64,000 bases of DNA from Macrostomum hystrix (taxonomy: Eukaryota > Platyhelminthes > Macrostomidae), in contig CATNEN010000038.1 in NCBI GenBank assembly GCA_950097015.1, positions 11,566,001 to 11,630,000 on the forward strand. Direction: 5' to 3'. Positions 1 through 15,000 of the stretch are shown one piece after another. Position 1 is the first letter of the stretch, and the number at the start of each line of letters is the position of its first letter. The notes under the pieces were generated by a model. It was not told the DNA's origin and searched no databases. It was given only the letters and a program-made list of their open reading frames with translations. A program made the translations under genes and the position numbers.

Positions 1-91
1 ATATGACCCACTAAAAGTACATACACCTGTCTAGGGTATGAATATGAATATTTAGGCTTATCTCACTAGCTCCCCTCACCGCACTTGTTAG

Positions 92-3000
92 GCAAGATCA
101 AGTACTCGGAGAAGGTCTACGATGCCTGCATGGACGCCTTCGACTGTCTGCCGCTGGCGGCTCTCATGAACCAGCAGTTCCTGTGCGTCCACGGTGGACT
201 GAGCCCCGAAGTGCACAACCTGGACGATATTAGAAAGGTGCGGCTGTTTTGAAAATAACTGTGATAATGAAGCCAATCAGTTTAACGATATGAAAACACG
301 ATTTAGGATTTCTGATACTGAATTCGAAAGTGACAACCCCGATTAAAAATTGACAATCCTGACTGAAAATTGGCAATCCGGACTGAAAGTTGGCAATCCC
401 GACTATAAAGTTGGCAATCCCGACTATAAAGTTGGCAATCCCGACTATAAAGTTGGCAATCCCGACTATAAAGTTGGCAATCCCGACTATAAAGTTGGCA
501 ATCCCGACTATAAAGTTGGCAATCCTGACTGAGTAGCGGCTATCTGACTGAAATTTGGCAATGCCGACTGATAATTTTCTAAATTGTTTTGTCTTCAGAT
601 TGACCGTTTCAAGGAGCCGCCAGCCTTCGGGCCGATGTGCGACCTGCTCTGGTCCGATCCGCTGGAGGACTTTGGCCAAGAGAAAAATCTTGAGCACTTC
701 ACTCACAACAGTGTCCGCGGTTGCTCGTACTTTTACAGCTACTCGGCCTGCTGCGACTTCCTGGCCAGCAACAACCTGCTGTCAATAATCAGGGCGCACG
801 AGGCCCAGGATGCTGGGTGGGTTCGCCTTTGACGCTTTTGCCATAGACATTTGGATACTGGGAGTGGGCGGGCTGCCACACCCACCCCAAATCTTTACCC
901 AGCTGATAAGAAAAAATAATAATAATAACAGGAGGGCTGCGGGCAATGGCACATCATATGGTGACACTAGACCCGCAGAAAGAGAGGAAGAGAGGAGGCA
1001 ATGCTGCACATTCCGCTGACTCCTGAGCACACACTCACACAGATACTGTACGCAGGCATACGTTCACACAGAGTGTGTACATCTGCCCTGACTTCTCATC
1101 GTCAGGCAGTGTACACTCCCACTGTGCCTTGGAGGTTGGCCCTCAAGGGCGTAAATTGCACGACAAGCCACCGCAAGCCTTCTCTCCGCGGCTGCGCCCC
1201 AAATAAATGTGGTCTCGCCGCGGAATCGAGCTCAGGGACCATTGTGGTGCGAGAGGCAAACGCGTTAACCCGCTCTGCGACACACCTCCTTATCCGAGCT
1301 GATGCTGACACCAGTTTTTTTCAGCAGGGTGAACTGAAGCAATGAGGAATTTTATACATTGACTCAAGGTCTAAAACTTTTTCCCATAGACAGCTACGAT
1401 TAGAACTCCAGACCTCACTATCAGGAGTCTAAAAGTACTAACTACACGGCAATTACTTCTGTAGCACAATTCGTTTGTAATTAATTTTAGCCTAAATGAA
1501 GATTATTCAACAGATCCCATATTTGGCATTGTTTCCCATCGCCCACCTGCTGATGTGTTCAAAGCCTCGCTCCCCTACCCGAACTGAACTCGCAGTGCTC
1601 ACAGGTTCGTGAGCAGCCGCAATTAGCCCTAATAAATCAGTCACTACGCGTCTGCCTGTCCTCTTTGAGATGGCGGAAGGCAGGCAAAGGCCTGAGAAGA
1701 GGCCTGAAATTATGCTGCTTGAAAGTCTCTCTCTGAGTCGACTGTAGCCCCACCCTGACCACCTGATCAACCTCCGTCTCTCTCATCCTTTGAGCTTGCT
1801 ACTCTTGAGTATAGAATTGCCTGCTAACTTTCTTTTTAATTGCTCTACTAATCTCTGAGGAAGGTCTAGAGCTCTCTACTCTGAAACTGCATGGGTTGCT
1901 GACTTATTTGCTACTTTTCAATGCTAAAGAGTTATTAACTGAGACACTGGGATAACTGAGACGCTGGGATAACTGAGACGCTGGGATAACTGAGACACTG
2001 GGATAACTGAGACGCTGGGATAACTGAGACGCTGGGATAACTGAGACACTGGGATAACTGAGACACTGGGATAACTGAGACGCTGGGATAACTGAGACAC
2101 TGGGATAACTGAGACGCTGGGATAACTGAGACACTGGGATAACTGAGACACTGGGATAACTGAGACACTGGGATAACTGAGACACTGGGATAACTGAGAC
2201 ACTGGGATAACTGAGACACTGGGATAACTGAGACACTGGGATAACTGAGACACAGGGATAACTGAGACGCTGGGATAACTGAGACGCTGGGATAACTGAG
2301 ACACTGGGATAACTGAGACACTGGGATAACTGAGACGCTGGGATAACTGAGACACTGGGATAACTGAGACACTGGGATAACTGAGACACTGGGATAACTG
2401 AGACACTGGGATAACTGAGACGCTGGGATAACTGAGACACTGGGATAACTGAGACACTGGGATAAGTGAGACACTGGGATAACTGAGACACGGATAACTG
2501 AGACACTGGGATAACTGAGACGCTGGGATAACTGAGACACTGGGATAACTGAGACACTGGGATAACTGAGACACAGGGATAACTGAGACACTGGGATAAC
2601 TGAGACACTGGGATAACTGAGACACAGGGATAACTGAGACACTGGGATAACTGAGACACTGGGATAACTGAGACACAGGGATAACTGAGACACTGGGATA
2701 AGTGAGACACTGGGATAACTGAGACACGGATAACTGAGACACTGGGATAACTGAGACGCTGGGATAACTGAGACACTGGGATAACTGAGACACTGGGATA
2801 ACTGAGACACAGGGATAACTGAGACACAGGGATAACTGAGACACTGGGATAACTGAGACACAGGGATAACTGAGACACTGGGATAAGTGAGACACTGGGA
2901 TAACTGAGACACGGATAACTGAGACACTGGGATAACTGAGACGCTGGGATAACTGAGACACTGGGATAACTGAGACACTGGGATAACTGAGACACAGGGA

Positions 3001-6000
3001 TAACTGAGACACAGGGATAACTGAGACACTGGGATAACTGAGACACGGATAACTGAGGCACAGGGATAACTGAGACACAGGGATAACTGAGACGCTGGGA
3101 TAACTGAGACACTGGGATAACTGAGACACTGGGATAACTGAGACACAGGGATAACTGAGACACAGGGATAACTGAGACACTGGGATAACTGAGACGCTGG
3201 GATAACTGAGACACTGGGATAACTGAGACACTGGGATAAGTGAGACACTGGGATAACTGAGACACGGATAACTGAGACACTGGGATAACTGAGACACTGG
3301 GATAACTGAGACACTGGGATAACTGAGACACAGGGATAACTGAGACACTGGGATAACTGAGACGCTGGGATAACTGAGACACTGGGATAACTGAGACACT
3401 GGGATAAGTGAGACACTGGGATAACTGAGACACGGATAACTGAGACACTGGGATAACTGAGACACAGGGATAACTGAGACACAGGGATAACTGAGACACT
3501 GGGATAAGTGAGACACTGGGATAACTGAGACACGGATTACTGAGACACTGGGATAACTGAGACGCTGGGATAACTGAGACACTGGGATAACTGAGACACT
3601 GGGATAACTGAGACACAGGGATAACTGAGACACAGGGATAACTGAGACACTGGGATAACTGAGACACAGGGATAACTGAGACACTGGGATAAGTGAGACA
3701 CTGGGATAACTGAGACACGGATAACTGAGACACTGGGATAACTGAGACGCTGGGATAACTGAGACACTGGGATAACTGAGACACTGGGATAACTGAGACA
3801 CAGGGATAACTGAGACACAGGGAAAACTGAGACACTGGGATAACTGAGACACGGATAACTGAGGCACAGGGATAACTGAGACACAGGGATAACTGAGACG
3901 CTGGGATAACTGAGACACTGGGATAACTGAGACACTGGGATAACTGAGACACAGGGATAACTGAGACACAGGGATAACTGAGACACGGATAACTGAGACA
4001 CTGGGATAACTGAGACGCTGGGATAACTGAGACACTGGGATAACTGAGACACTGGGATAACTGAGACACAGGGATAACTGAGACACAGGGATAACTGAGA
4101 CACTGGGATAACTGAGACACGGATAACTGAGGCACAGGGATAACTGAGACACAGGGATAACTGAGACACAGGGATAACTGAGACACGCATAACTGAGGCA
4201 CAGGGATAACTGAGACACAGGGATAACTGAGACGCTGGGATAACTGAGACACTGGGATAACTGAGACACTGGGATAACTGAGACACAGGGATAACTGAGA
4301 CACTGGGATAACTGAGACACGGATAACTGAGACACTGGGATAACTGAGACGCTGGGATAACTGAGACACTGGGATAACTGAGACACTGGGATAACTGAGA
4401 CACAGGGATAACTGAGACACAGGGATAACTGAGACACTGGGATAACTGAGACACGGATAACTGAGGCACAGGGATAACTGAGACACAGGGATAACTGAGG
4501 CACAGGGATAACTGAGACACGGATAACTGAGACACTGGGATAACTGAGACACAGGGATAACTGAGACACGGATAACTGAGACACTGGGATAACTGAGACA
4601 CAGGGATAACTGAGACACTGGGATAACTGAGACACTGGGATAACTGAGACACAGGGATAACTGAGACACGGATAACTGAGACACTGGGATAACTGAGACA
4701 CAGGGATAACTGAGACACAGGGATAACTGAGACACAGGGATAACTGAGACACTGGGATAACTGAGACACGGATAACTGAGACACTGGGATAACTGAGACA
4801 CAGGGATAACTGAGACACAGGGATAACTGAGACACAGGGATAACTGAGACACTGGGATAACTGAGGCACTGGGATAACTGAGACACAGGGATAACTGAGA
4901 CACGGATAACTGAGACACAGGGATAACTGAGACACAGGGATAACTGAGACACTGGGATAACTGAGACACTGGGATAACTGAGACACAGGGATAACTGAGA
5001 CACAGGGATAACTGAGACACGGATAACTGAGACACTGGGATAACTGAGACACAGGGATAACTGAGACACGGATAACTGAGACACAGGGATAACTGAGACA
5101 CAGGGATAACTGAGACACAGGGATAACTGAGGCACAGGGATAACTGAGGCACAGGGATAACTGAGGCACAGGGATAACTGAGACACTGGGATAACTGAGA
5201 CACAGGGATAACTGAGACACAGGGATAACTGAGGCACAGGGATAACTGAGACACTGGGATAACTGAGGCACAGGGATAACTGAGACACAGGGATAACTGA
5301 GGCACAGGGATAACTGAGACACAGGGATAACTGAGACACTGGGATAACTGAGACACGGATAACTGAGACACAGGGATAACTGAGACACAGGGATAACTGA
5401 GACACAGGGATAACTGAGGCACAGGGATAACTGAGGCACAGGGATAACTGAGGCACAGGGATAACTGAGGCACAGGGATAACTGAGACACAGGGATAACT
5501 GAGACACAGGGATAACTGAGACACAGGGATAACTGAGACACGGATAACTGAGGCACAGGGATAACTGAGGCACAGGGATAACTGAGACACAGGGAAAACT
5601 GAGACACAGGGATAACTGAGGCACAGGGATAACTGAGGCACAGGGATAACTGAGACACAGGGATAACTGAGGCACAGGGATAACTGAGGCACAGGGATAA
5701 CTGAGACACAGGGATAACTGAGACACAGGGATAACTGAGACACAGGGATAACTGAGACACAGGGATAACTGAGACACAGGGATAACTGAGGCACAGGGAT
5801 AACTGAGGCACTGGGATAACTGAGACACAGGGATAACTGAGGCACTGGGATAACTGAGACACAGGGATAACTGAGGCACTGGGATAACTGAGGCACAGGG
5901 ATATCCTGTTTAGAACTGAATAGACAGACAGGTTAGACGAAATTCGTGTCAGGCAAAGAGCTACCTCATGAAGTCAGGAAATGCATCGCTTGTCCTACTC

Positions 6001-9000
6001 CTTGCATTTCTTTCGATGCTTTTGTGTGTTTGGCGAGGTCGAGTTTAGGGGGAGTTCGCGCGGTGACATGTCATTAATTTAGCTATTCTTCTAGGCCTCC
6101 TAATCTTCGTCTTCTCTCTGACGCGCTCGCTATCACAGGGACTGCACTCGGCGTGGGGATACTCAGAGACAGGGACACAGGCAGAGATGATGATAGAGAA
6201 AAAGAGTGTCGGAAATGGGCACCAATGCCCCTCTCCCATTCCCTTTTTAGGGCGGGATGCAGTGTACCTCCTGCTGTGTGCCCATGAGAATAACTGGCCT
6301 GTCTACTTCTCAAGCCCTGCTGGCATGAATATTTTAATGTTGAAGGCTGCGGGGCAGGCAGGCCAGTGCTGGTGGGATGACAGTCGCCAGTCTTGATTTC
6401 TCTTTCTTGTTCTTGGCCGCCTTTTATGTGGCAATGTTCCTGCTTAGCTTTCCATCCTGTTTATTTCCTAAACTACTTCCCTATATCTGAGCTTCCCTGT
6501 CTAGTCTTGAGCTTCCATGTCTACTTCTGAGCTTCCCTGTCTACTCTTGAGCTTCCATGTGTACTCTTGAGCTTCCTTGTGTACTCTTGAGCTTCCTTGT
6601 GTACTCTTGAGCTTCCATGTGTACTCTTGAGCTTCCTTGTCTACTCTTGAGCTTCCTTGTCTACTCTTGAGCTTCCTTGTCTACTCTTGAGCTTCCATGT
6701 GTACTCTTGAGCTTCCATGTGTACTCTTGAGCTTCCTTGTCTACTCTTGAGCTTCCCTGTCTACTCTTGAGCTTCCTTGTCTACTCTTGAGCTTCCTTGT
6801 CTACTCTTGAGCTTCCATGTGTACTCTTGAGCTTCCTTGTCTACTCTTGAGCTTCCCTGTCTACTCTTGAGCTTCCCTGTCTACTCTTGAGCTTCCATGT
6901 CTACTCTTGAGCTTCCTTGTCTAGTCTTGAGCTTCCTTGTCTACTCTTGAGCTTCCCTATCTACTCTTGAGCTTCCCTGTCTACTCTTGAGCTTCCCTGT
7001 CTACTCTTGAGCTTCCTTGTCTACTCTTGAGCTTCCTTGTCTACTCTTGAGCTTCCATGTGTACTCTTGAGCTTCCTTGTCTACTCTTGAGCTTCCCTGT
7101 CTACTCTTGAGCTTCCCTGTCTACTCTTGAGCTTCCATGTCTACTCTTGAGCTTCCTTGTCTAGTCTTGAGCTTCCTTGTCTAGTCTTGAGCTTCCTTGT
7201 CTACTCTTGAGCTTCCCTATCTACTCTTGAGCTTCCCTGTCTACTCTTGAGCTTCCCTGTCTACTCTTGAGCTTCCATGTCTACTTCTGAGCTTCCATGT
7301 CTACTTCTGAGCTTCCTTGTCTACTCTTGAGCTTCCATGTCTACTTCTGAGCTTCCATGTCTACTCTTGAGCTTCCATGTCTACTTCTGAGCTTCCCTGT
7401 CTACTCTTGAGCTTCCCTGTCTACTCTTGAGCTTCCATGTCTACTCTTGAGCTTCCATGTCTACTCTTGAGCTTCCCTGTCTACTTCTGAGCTTCCCTGT
7501 CTACTCTTGAGCTTCCCTGTCTACTCTTGAGCTTCCATGTCTACTCTTGAGCTTCCCTGTCTACTTCTGAGCTTCCCTGTCTACTCTTGAGCTTCCCTGT
7601 CTACTCTTGAGCTTCCATGTTTACTTCTGAGCTTCCATATCTACTCTTGAGCTTCCATGTCTACTTTAAAGCTTTCGTTAAGCGGAACATATGATACAAC
7701 AAGAAGATGATAAATAATAAATGATTGTGTGCCTACTAAGACCAATGAACCAACAAATTTGTTTAAATATTCACTTTCGCAGCTACCGAATGTACCGGAA
7801 AAGTCAGTCTACGGGTTTTCCTTCGCTCATCACCATATTTAGCGCGCCCAACTATTTGGATGTCTACAACAACAAAGGTGAGTCTTTGAGGTTTTATCCT
7901 TTAATGACGATTTATTGGGGTAGAAATAGAGCAATGAGAGAACGAGGTGATTGGGGTAAAAATAGGCGATATAAGGTAGAAAGAGGAGAGAAGGGGGTAG
8001 AAACAGGGGAGAAAGGCGGTAGAAGGAGGAGAGAAAGGGGGTAGAAAGAGGAGAGAAAGGGGGTAGAAAGAGGAGAGAAGGCGGTAGAAAGAGGAGAGAA
8101 AGGGGGTAGAAAGAAGAGAGAAGGCGGTAGAAAGAGGAGAGAAAGGGGTAGAAAGAGGAGAAAAAGGGGGTAGAAAGAGGAGAGAAAGGGGGTAGAAAGA
8201 GGAGAGAAAGGGGGGTAGAAAGAGGAGAGAAAGGGGGTAGAAAGAGGAGAGAAAGGGGGTAGAAAGAGGAGAGAAGGCGGTAGAAAGAGGAGAGAAAGGG
8301 GGTAGAAAGAAGAGAGAAGGCGGTAGAACGAGGAGAGAAAGGGGGTAGAAAGAAGAGAGAAGGCGGTAGAAAGAGGAGAGAAAGGGGTAGAAAGAGGAGA
8401 AAAAGGGGGTAGAAAGAGGAGAGAAAGGGGGTAGAAAGAGGAGAGAAAGGGGGGTAGAAAGAGGAGAGAAAGGGGGTAGAAAGAGGAGAGAAAGGGGGTA
8501 GAAAGAGGAGAGAAGGCGGTAGAAAGAGGAGAGAAAGGGGGTAGAAAGAAGAGAGAAGGCGGTAGAAAGAGGAGAGAAAGGGGGTAGAAAGAGGAGAGAA
8601 AAGGGGTAGAAAGAGGAGCAGAAAGGGGTAGAAAGAGGAGAGAAAGGGGGTAGAAAGAGGAGAGAAAGGGGGTAGAAAGAGGAGAGAAAGGGTTAAGAAG
8701 GGCGTAGAAAGTCGAGAAAAAAAGAGAATGTGGTTCAGGTAGATTATCAAGCGCAGTCTGCTGAAGGTACAGGTGCTGTTGGGCTGATCAACTAGCAAAT
8801 TATTTTATTAGAATTATGATTTGAAAAAGCTTTTTATGGGTCAAGTGCAAACGAATCGCACGCATTGCAAAGTCTTTTTCTAAGCTGAGCTGTCAAATCC
8901 TTCTCGGAAGCCCGCAGAAGTGGCTGACAAAAATCTCTTAACTATTTTCGAAGCGGATTAAGTCGCATTGCCTGTTCCAATGGCACTGATTAATTAAGGG

Positions 9001-12000
9001 TCTCAGGTGCATCAGCCGCTGGTTAATCTGCAACCTGGCAACACTGCCCGCGCGCTATAAATAATATTAAAATAGACACTATCATTTTGTGCCTTTTTTC
9101 TTTAGCCAACTTGGCAGTTAAGCAATTGTCGCGCTGCACTACTTGTAAACGCTGTAAGGGCAGTAGTATTATCGGAACTTTATGAAGGCCGACTTCTAAC
9201 TAAACTAGTAAGCGATCAGCTGTTCAAATCCCAGCCCGATGGGAGCCATTTGTGACCTCCAGTCCACGGACTGAACAGCTGTACATCGTCCCTGAGCTCG
9301 ATTCCGCGGCGAGGCCACATTTATTTGGGGCGCAGCCGCGGAGAGAAGGCTTGGTGGCTTGTCGTGCAATTTACGCACTTGAGGGCCAGCCTCCAAGGCA
9401 TAGTGAAATGTACACTGCCTGACGATGAGAAAGTCACAGGGGCAGATGTACACACCTGTGTGAGCGTATGCCTGTGTACAGTATCTGTGTGCGTGTGCTC
9501 AGGAGTCAGCGAAATGTGCAGAATTGCCTCATTGCTGGCTGCGGGTCTAGTGTCACCAAATGATGTGCCATTGCCCGCTGCCCTTCTGAAATTATTCTTA
9601 TTATTCTACTTAACACTGACAGCTGCTATTCTGAAGTACGAGAACAACGTGATGAACATTCGCCAGTTCAATTGTTCTCCGCATCCCTACTGGCTGCCCA
9701 ACTTCATGGACGTGTTCACATGGAGCCTGCCCTTCGTAGGCGAGAAGGGTGAGTGCCTGGTCTTCAATGAATAATTATATTTGTAGAACCCCGTTTTCAG
9801 TCGGTACCCCACAGTCCATGGACTGAACAGTTGTACGCAGCCTTTGGATAGCAGCCAAACAATAACACGAGTACTTTAGTTAGGGTTAGGGTTAGGGTTA
9901 GGGTTAGGGTTAGGGTTAGTTAGTTTTTTAAAGTTTTTTCATCGTAAATGGCGGAAATTTTTTTATCCAAATAGTGAATTTTCACGAAAAATCGGTCATT
10001 CATTTTGGGAGCTATCGTGAAGTTAGCGGTGGGAATTTTAAATCCCAGCGGAGATATAGCGTGATCTTTCTACCGTTAAGGTCTAGGCCTTTCAGAAGTA
10101 CACAGTTACTATGAATATTACTCAAATTCCATATGCAGTCACCGAGATGCTGGTCAACGTCTTGAACATCTGCTCAGACGATGAACTGCTTAACGAAGGC
10201 GACGAGACAATGGACGGTAAGTGCGGGTTTTGGCGGTACCCTAGACTCGAGCTAACAAAAGTGCATGTGCGTGTGTGAAAATCCACCCACCGTGCAACCA
10301 CTTCAACTCTAGAACCCAACTAGCAGATGTTTTGCTTTTGTCGTGTCTATTCTTCAATCCGATAGATTTATTCTGTCTCTAATTTAGCGATGGTAATTTA
10401 GAGGCTCTCGGGCCAAAGAGTTAATCAAATAGGTTGCTGACTGAGACAGGGGAGAGACGAGACACGGGAGAGAAGAGACAGGGGAGAGATGAGACATGGG
10501 GGAGAGACGAGGCTCGGGAGAGATGAGACAGGGGAGAGATGAGACACGGGAGAGACGAGACACGGGAGAGAAGAGACAGGGGAGAGATGAGACATAGGGG
10601 AGAGACGAGGCACGGGAGAGATGAGACACGGGAGAGATGAGACATGAGAGAGTTGAGACAGGGGAGAGACGAGACAATAGAAATAAGACAAGGGAGGGAT
10701 GAGACACGGGAGAGATGAGACAGGGGAGAGACGAGACAATAGAAATGAGACAGGGGAGAGATGAGACACGGGAGAGATGAGACATGGGAGAGACGAGACA
10801 CGGGAGAGACAAGACAGGGGAGAGGCGAGACAATAGAAATTTGACACGGGAGAGACATAGGGAAGAGACGAGACATGAAAAAGACGAGACACGGGAGAGA
10901 TGAGACATGGGAGAGTTGAGACAGGGGAGAGATTAGACAGGGGAGAGATGAGACAATAGAAATGAGACAGGGGAGAGACGAGACAATTGAAAGGAGACAG
11001 GGGAGAGACGAGACAATTGAAAGGAGACAGGGGAGAGACGAGACACGGGAGAGATGAGACATGGAGAGTTGAGACAGGGGAGAGATGAGACAGGGGAGAG
11101 ATGAGGCAGTGGAGATAAGAGATCAGGTAGAAGAGATGGAAGAGCCAGGTGGCAGGACTCGGCAGCTTTCATGGCCGATGTTAGCAGACCCTGCACAAGC
11201 TGCTGTGTTCCGTTCACCTGCAACCAAGAAATATGTTAGTCGGATCAAATAAATATTATAAAAACAGTTCTGTGATACTGTGTTTCATGGTCGAACAGGT
11301 CACGACTCGTCCACCTGTGGTAAGATCGGCCTTAAACTTTTACTTTTTGAATGATCTAAGAGTTGCGAAAGAAATGAACGAACATCTATACGCATTCTGC
11401 ACTGCTGATTTATATGTTTTCAAAGTTTCAACAAAAGCATAACTAGCATGCGCATCAGTGAAGATGGTTTTGCACAGTTGCACATGAATGCACAGTGCGG
11501 CACTCAAATATGCTGGAATCCAAAGTGGCTGCTGTCACCTCTGAATAAATGCGTCGTTTATATGGAAATTGTTTGCAATGCTGCCATTCTATTATTATAC
11601 GCACAGTTTATTACTTACAGATTATTGTCATATGCATCGACAAGTTAAACTATTTGGCATGCAATTCATTAGCAAACTTAGATTTTCTATACTTTTCTAA
11701 AGCTTACTAACTTCAAACAAAAATCCTTCGATTTTATTTTAAAATCTTGGATAAAAATTATTGATTTTAAGTAAAAAAATAAGGTCCTTAAACAGCACAA
11801 TTAAAATGGAAGGTTAAGATCGTAACTAATCTTAGATTCAACTTTTAGAACACTGAACTAGCTATGACACCCCGTCAAGTATTCGAGGTCCTTGTGTTTA
11901 ACTTTAACTGATCGCTTATAAATGAATTTAACTTGGTAATTGCAAACAATTGAAAGCATGACACTTCAAAGTAAAAAATGTAATACTCTGTGAGTAACCA

Positions 12001-15000
12001 CCTAGTCGAGTTTTAGTATACTGAACTAGCTATAATACCCCCTTCCATATTCGCTCCTTTTAAAACCAGTGGATAATTCTCAAAACGAGTAATTGTCAAA
12101 TATTTTGTACTTCTCGTTTCGATACATTTTGGCAGACTTGATTGAGAATGGCTCCACTCTCAGACCAGTAAGAGGTGAGATCCGTACAGAGTCCTAAGAC
12201 GTTATTACTCGAAATTGTTTTGTCACTAAGCAGTGCAACTGGGTTGCCTAACTGTTCGAGCTGATCATGTAACTATATAATGAGTTCTTATCTAGTTGCA
12301 TCACAATTTGTTCACATCGCCAATCGTGTGTGCTCATGTTCAGCGCTTGTGGTCAAAGTTCATTCAAAGAGTTCAATGACTAGTGAGCCTGCTCATTCGT
12401 AGCCTTTTCTCACTGACATCTCACATAACCTTTCATTTTAAATATTTTGGGTTGAGATTGATAGGATTTCATAATTAATGAGACCAGCAATGCTCTCTGT
12501 TTCAGTACCCACAGGTAAGTTATTATTTCTGTTTTGAATAGGATCTTCCAGGTGCCTTTTTTCATTTCAACTGTTTTTGCCTCTTCGATTCTGTCCTTCT
12601 TTTTTATGCTCAAATATTTTGTTAACGACTGTAATGTTAACGTGTTTTTGATGATATTTTCATCGTAATTTCATATTTACTTTCTCATCTGTACGTAATT
12701 TTACTTCCTCTTTGGTGTGTGCCTATGTGGGTGTGTTTCATTGCATCCTTGGTCACGAGATTAGTTTAAAAGCGGTAGTGCCTCCTAATCGAATGTATCA
12801 GAAATAGCTGTTGCAATTTACAGCTGTGCCAGTAAAAACTGCTTTAATTGTCTCGGAATTATTAAAAATGATTGAAAATATAGAACAGCGCAATGCCAAA
12901 GGCAGGATACACGTTATCAAACACAAAATCGAAAGTATCAATATCAATTTCGACAATATTAAAAACGTATTTAGACAGTATCAAATACAATTTGACATTG
13001 CCAAATAACAGACTGTCAAACTGAAAATGTGGATTAAGAGAATAAAAAAAATTTAGTGAAAGTGCATTGACAGAGTAGAAACTTTGATTTGCAGAATCAA
13101 ACTCGAAGAATTCTAAGAATCATTCTAAACTTGTTAAATCGGATGCAGCTACGCTAATGTGTTATTTTCCTCAGCTTGACTATCAAAGTGATCGCTTTAC
13201 TGCTTGTGAAGTCAGTGTTTTTATAACGAAACAGGTCTCCTATGGTGCTACTTCTCTCATGAATTGCTATTTCTATTATTATTTTTGTTTTCATGCTGCT
13301 TTCCTTCTTTATCAGCTATTTTTGTCAATTCTGTTTTGTTTAACGACTGTACTGGTTATCCTTCGCATTAATTCTATCACCAGGGAATGTAATGTCGCTT
13401 GTTGGTCAGCGTAAGTTTATGTACTGTGCGTGTTCTCGTACTTTAATTGGCTCTTTCAATTAGTCCTAATTTGATATATAAACCCTAACACCGCGCGATG
13501 AATGATAGGACTAAGCGGGACTTTTAAAAAGCAAATCCAGAAAAGCTTTCTGGACTCTTATTGGTTCTAGAGCTGCTGGCCAATAGAATCGTGTGAGATG
13601 GCTAGCTAGTTAGTCTATTTTGTCTTGTTTTATTTCTATTGGCTCATGATATCCTGGCCAATAAAGCTAATGGGTGGAGTGAGGTGGCTGCGTAATTAAA
13701 GTGAAGCACCCAATTCCGATTGTTTCCAGAGTTCCTCGCCAATAATTACGCCTCGCACATGCTAACCGTTATCGCGATCGCGTAGTGAGGTGGTTGCCTA
13801 AGAGACAATTTAAGAGATAATAATTAATTGGGTCACTGTAATTTATAATTCGAGTTAAGTTGCACATAACAGTTTAAAAATGTGTGTTTTAACAAAAAGC
13901 AAACTATGAATAGGACAAACCGCGTCTAAGATTTGAAATTGTACAGATGGCTAAACTGACTTAATTGAAACCTTTTCTAATAAAAAACAAATTTTATACT
14001 TTTAAATAAAAGAAACAAACATAAAAAATATTTCAACTTGCCTTTAACAATCTCTTGGTCAGTTTTCAGGTATCACCCATTGAATTTTTTCATTACCTTC
14101 TGTCTGATAATCTAAACCCGACATAAAAGTGCTTCGCAAGTTGCTAAGAGAAACTAGCTGTGCAAACACTTTATATAAGTAATTTTATAATCTAACATTT
14201 CCACAGCCAACGCGATGGCAGCCCGCAAGGAGGTCATCCGCAACAAGATCCGCGCAATCGGCAAGATGGCCCGCGTCTTCACTGTACTACGCGAGGAGTC
14301 CGAGTCTGTGCTGGAACTCAAAGGACTCACGCCCAACGGCATGCTCCCAATGGGCGTGCTCAGCGGCGGCAAGGAGTCGCTCTCTAGCGGTGAGTGGATT
14401 GGGATTCTGTGTTGAATCCTAGGATTGGGATTCTGTGTTGAATCCCAGGATTGGGATTCTGTGTTGAATCCTAGGATTGGGATTCTGTGTTGAATCCTAG
14501 GATTCTATGTTGATTCCTGGGATTGGGATTCTGTGTTGAATCCCAGGATTGGGATTCTGTGTTGATTCCTGGGATTCTGTGTTGATTCCTGGGATTCTGT
14601 GTTGATTCCTGGGATTCTGTGTTGATTCCTGGGATTCTGTGTTGATTCCTGGGATTCTGTGTTGATTCCTGGGATTCTGTGTTGATTCCTGGGATTATGT
14701 GTTGATTCCTGGGATTATGTGTTGATTCCTGGGATTCTGTGTTGATTCCTGGGATTCTGTGTTGATTCCTGGGATTATGTGTTGATTCCTGGGATTCTGT
14801 GTTGATTCCTGGGATTCTGTGTTGATTCCTGGGATTATGTGTTGGTTCCTGGAATGTGGATTCTGTGTTGATTCCTGGCATTGGGAATTTGTGTTGATTC
14901 CAGGGATTAAGATTCTGGGATATGAATCAAGAATTGGGATCTGGGATGAGAATCTAGAATAGGGATCTGGGATGAGAATCAAGAATTGGGATCTGGGATG

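Noticed and set aside
2240-2275. Similarity of CAGGGATAAC to a homing endonuclease (I-SceI) site
   Set aside because: Only about half of the 18-bp site matches and it follows from the repeat unit; no endonuclease gene seen.
1904-5896. 1,330-codon open frame on the minus strand
   Set aside because: Pure translation of the 17-bp array; three frames are open at once and the region lies inside a calcineurin intron.
1937-5902. Array as a CRISPR-like repeat-spacer structure
   Set aside because: Units are contiguous without unique spacers; this is an animal minisatellite. The same holds for all other arrays in the window.
7839-8798. 319-codon Leu/Pro-rich minus-strand frame
   Set aside because: Antisense of the polypurine minisatellite and of a calcineurin exon edge.
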